From Podospora pseudoanserina (Eukaryota; Ascomycota; Sordariomycetes; Sordariales; Podosporaceae), in NCBI RefSeq assembly GCF_035222485.1, contig NC_085922.1, positions 3,487,001 through 3,551,000 of the forward strand: DNA of 64,000 nt. The letters are read 5' to 3'. The notes beneath the pieces were generated by a model, which worked only from the letters and a program-made list of their open reading frames with translations, was not told the origin of the DNA and searched no databases. Below are positions 62,284 through 64,000 of the stretch, in pieces. The position numbers and the translations under genes are program-made. Each line of letters begins with the position of its first letter. Position 1 is the first letter of the stretch.

Positions 62284-64000
62284 ATGGCCGAATCATCTTC
62301 TGCCGCCGCCGCCGATGCCGGTACGTGTTTTAAAAAGCAGTGGCAGACAGACCGGCGACTTTTTGGGCAACGGGGGCACGGGCTAACCGGAAATGATGGC
62401 TTTAGGGGCACCGAACCTCAATCTCACACCGGAAGAGAAACGAGTCTACGGCCAGCTGTTCCGAGCAGCTGATACAGAAAATGTTGGAGTTGTCACCGGA
62501 GAAGTTGCTGTCAAATTCTTTGAGAAGACAAGGCTAGATTCGAGAATCTTGGGCGAGGTTCGTGTTTCAGGGGCTGCATCCCCACCAGCCGATATTGTGA
62601 CCTCACCAAAAACGCTAACACTCTTGTTTGTTGATATTTCTACAGATTTGGCAGATTGCGGATAAAGAAAACAGAGGCTTCCTCACCCCGGCTGGGTTTG
62701 GCATCGTCTTGAGGCTCATTGGGCATGCGCAGGCCGGCCGGGAACCAACTCCTGAGCTGGCTCTTCAGCAAGGTCCTATTCCACGATTCGATGGCTTCAC
62801 ACCGACCCCTGCCCCTATTCCACCGCCGCCCGCGCTTCAGGCCCAGGCCACGGGCGCCCCAGGTCCCATTCGCATCCCACCGCTGACTCCGGAGAAGGTT
62901 GCCCAGTATGCTGGCTTGTTCGAGAGACAGCCTCTTCAGGCTGGCGGTATGCTTCCTGGAGACCAGGCCAAGCAAATCTTTGAGAAATCTGGTCTTCCCA
63001 ACGAGGTCCTGGGTCGTATCTGGATGCTTGCCGACACCGAACAGCGCGGCGCCCTCGTCTTGACCGAATTCGTTATCGCCATGCACTTGCTTTCTTCCAT
63101 GAAGACTGGCGCATTGCGCGGCTTGCCCAACATCCTGCCTGCGGCCCTTTACGAGGCGGCCACTCGCCGTGCACCGCTTGGCGCAAGCATCCCCAGACAA
63201 CAGTCCCCCACAACGGCTACACCACCCATCTCGGCCGTCCCACGACAGCTCACCGGCTCAGCGCCCTTGCAGCAGATGCGCACCGGAAGTCCCCTTGGCC
63301 GCCCCCCGATTGTTGCGCAAACGACTGGAGACTGGCTGGTTACTCCACAGGACAAGGCTCGGTTTGATCAACTATACGAGGAGCTCGACAAGTCAAAGAA
63401 GGGATTCATTACTGGTGAAGAAGCTGTCGGGTTTTTCAGTCAGTCCAATCTTTCCGAGGATGCTCTGGCCCAGATTTGGGATCTGGCCGATATCAACTCT
63501 GCGGGCCGCTTGACCAGGGACGAGTTCGCCGTCGCCATGTATCTTATCCGACAGCAACGCACCAAGCCAGGCGCCCACACTTTGCCGACCACCCTCCCCG
63601 CCAACCTCATCCCACCGAGCATGCGGGCGCAGGTTGTTAGACCCCCAACAGCTACCGGCGCTTCAGCTTTTGACGCACCCCCACGACCTCAGCCAAAGCC
63701 ATCTGCGCTCGAAGACTTGTTTGGGCTGGATGACCCTCAGCCGCCAGCGCCAGCTCAGGTGGCTTTGGCTACAGGCGGATCGGCTGGTGGTGATCCCTTC
63801 GCTACTAGCATGAGCCCTGTTGCCCCTACGTCACCAGCCAGACCGTCTCCCAACACCTCGACATTCAAGCCTTTTGTTCCGTCCTCTTCCTTTGGCCGCG
63901 GCCTTACCACACAACCTACCGGTGGCTCCAATGCGTCCGCTGCAGGTTCCGTGACTAGTCTCCCGATGAAACCTCCTGCTCCCTCCTTTGAAGACGACCT
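62284..64000 (+). CDS. ede1: EH-domain endocytic scaffold Ede1 (Eps15-like), partial at right edge
   Basis: join(62284..62320, 62406..62557, 62646..>64000). The first 514 codons are visible and the frame is open to the window end. Three EH domains are seen. EH1 has LTPEEKRVYGQLFRAADTEN and ILGEIWQIADKENRGFLTPA. EH2 has LTPEKVAQYAGLFERQP and LGRIWMLADTEQRGALVLTE. EH3 has VTPQDKARFDQLYEELDKSK and LAQIWDLADINSAGRLTRDE. Each contains the W-x-L/I-x-D core that binds NPF peptides. Pro-rich linkers separate them, and a Pro/Ser-rich, disordered part begins after about residue 400. Ede1 is an early-arriving clathrin-coat scaffold that condenses at endocytic sites and recruits adaptors. The coiled coil and C-terminal UBA domain would lie beyond the window. 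Confidence 0.95.

Overview
The window reads as a nuclear segment of a filamentous ascomycete, most likely a Sordariomycete close to Sordariales (Neurospora/Podospora/Chaetomium type). The reasons are GC-rich coding sequence, short introns (about 50-260 nt, mostly 55-80) with GTRNGT donors, CTAAC-like branch points and CAG/TAG acceptors, gene spacing of 0.3-2 kb on both strands, TACCTAGGTA-type palindromes between genes, and fungal forms of Mhf2/CENP-X, Ede1, Dbp6 and Lhs1. There are no operons, CRISPR arrays, proviruses or clear transposons. I rebuilt splice structures by hand; most multi-exon models close in frame at every junction.

Layout. 0-9 kb: a large zinc-finger/P-loop GTPase-like/RING/patatin protein (minus), an 8-exon divergent Mep/Amt ammonium transporter (minus) and an unknown 437-aa protein (plus). 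9.4-10 kb: a broken aminoglycoside-phosphotransferase-like gene. 10.3-21.3 kb: a tetraspanin-like protein, the ER Hsp70 Lhs1/GRP170, the DEAD-box helicase Dbp6, the GPI-anchor GlcNAc transferase Gpi3/PIG-A, and an unknown Pro/Gln-rich protein. The last two each carry one apparent missing base in a C-run.

22-37.5 kb: an 8-exon HSPA12-like Hsp70, a 1049-aa coiled-coil protein, a 1278-aa protein whose C-terminus faintly recalls fungal UBC-PARP proteins, an unknown 462-aa protein and a GNAT acetyltransferase. 38-44.6 kb: ribosomal proteins uS7 (S5) and eS25 head to head, the mitochondrial ADP/ATP carrier and a CENP-X/Mhf2 protein with an AT-hook. 44.6-46.8 kb is gene-poor.

46.8-64 kb: a GPI-anchored cupredoxin, a membrane-anchored cytochrome-b5-like (MAPR) protein, two unknown coiled-coil proteins, an intron-containing tRNA-Gly(CCC), a tandem BTB protein, alpha-tubulin and the 5' part of the endocytic scaffold Ede1 running off the right edge. 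The genes are mostly unrelated housekeeping functions. The most unusual item is the GTPase/RING/patatin fusion at the left edge, which resembles a stand-alone innate-immunity-style effector. The 1278-aa protein and the divergent ammonium transporter come next.
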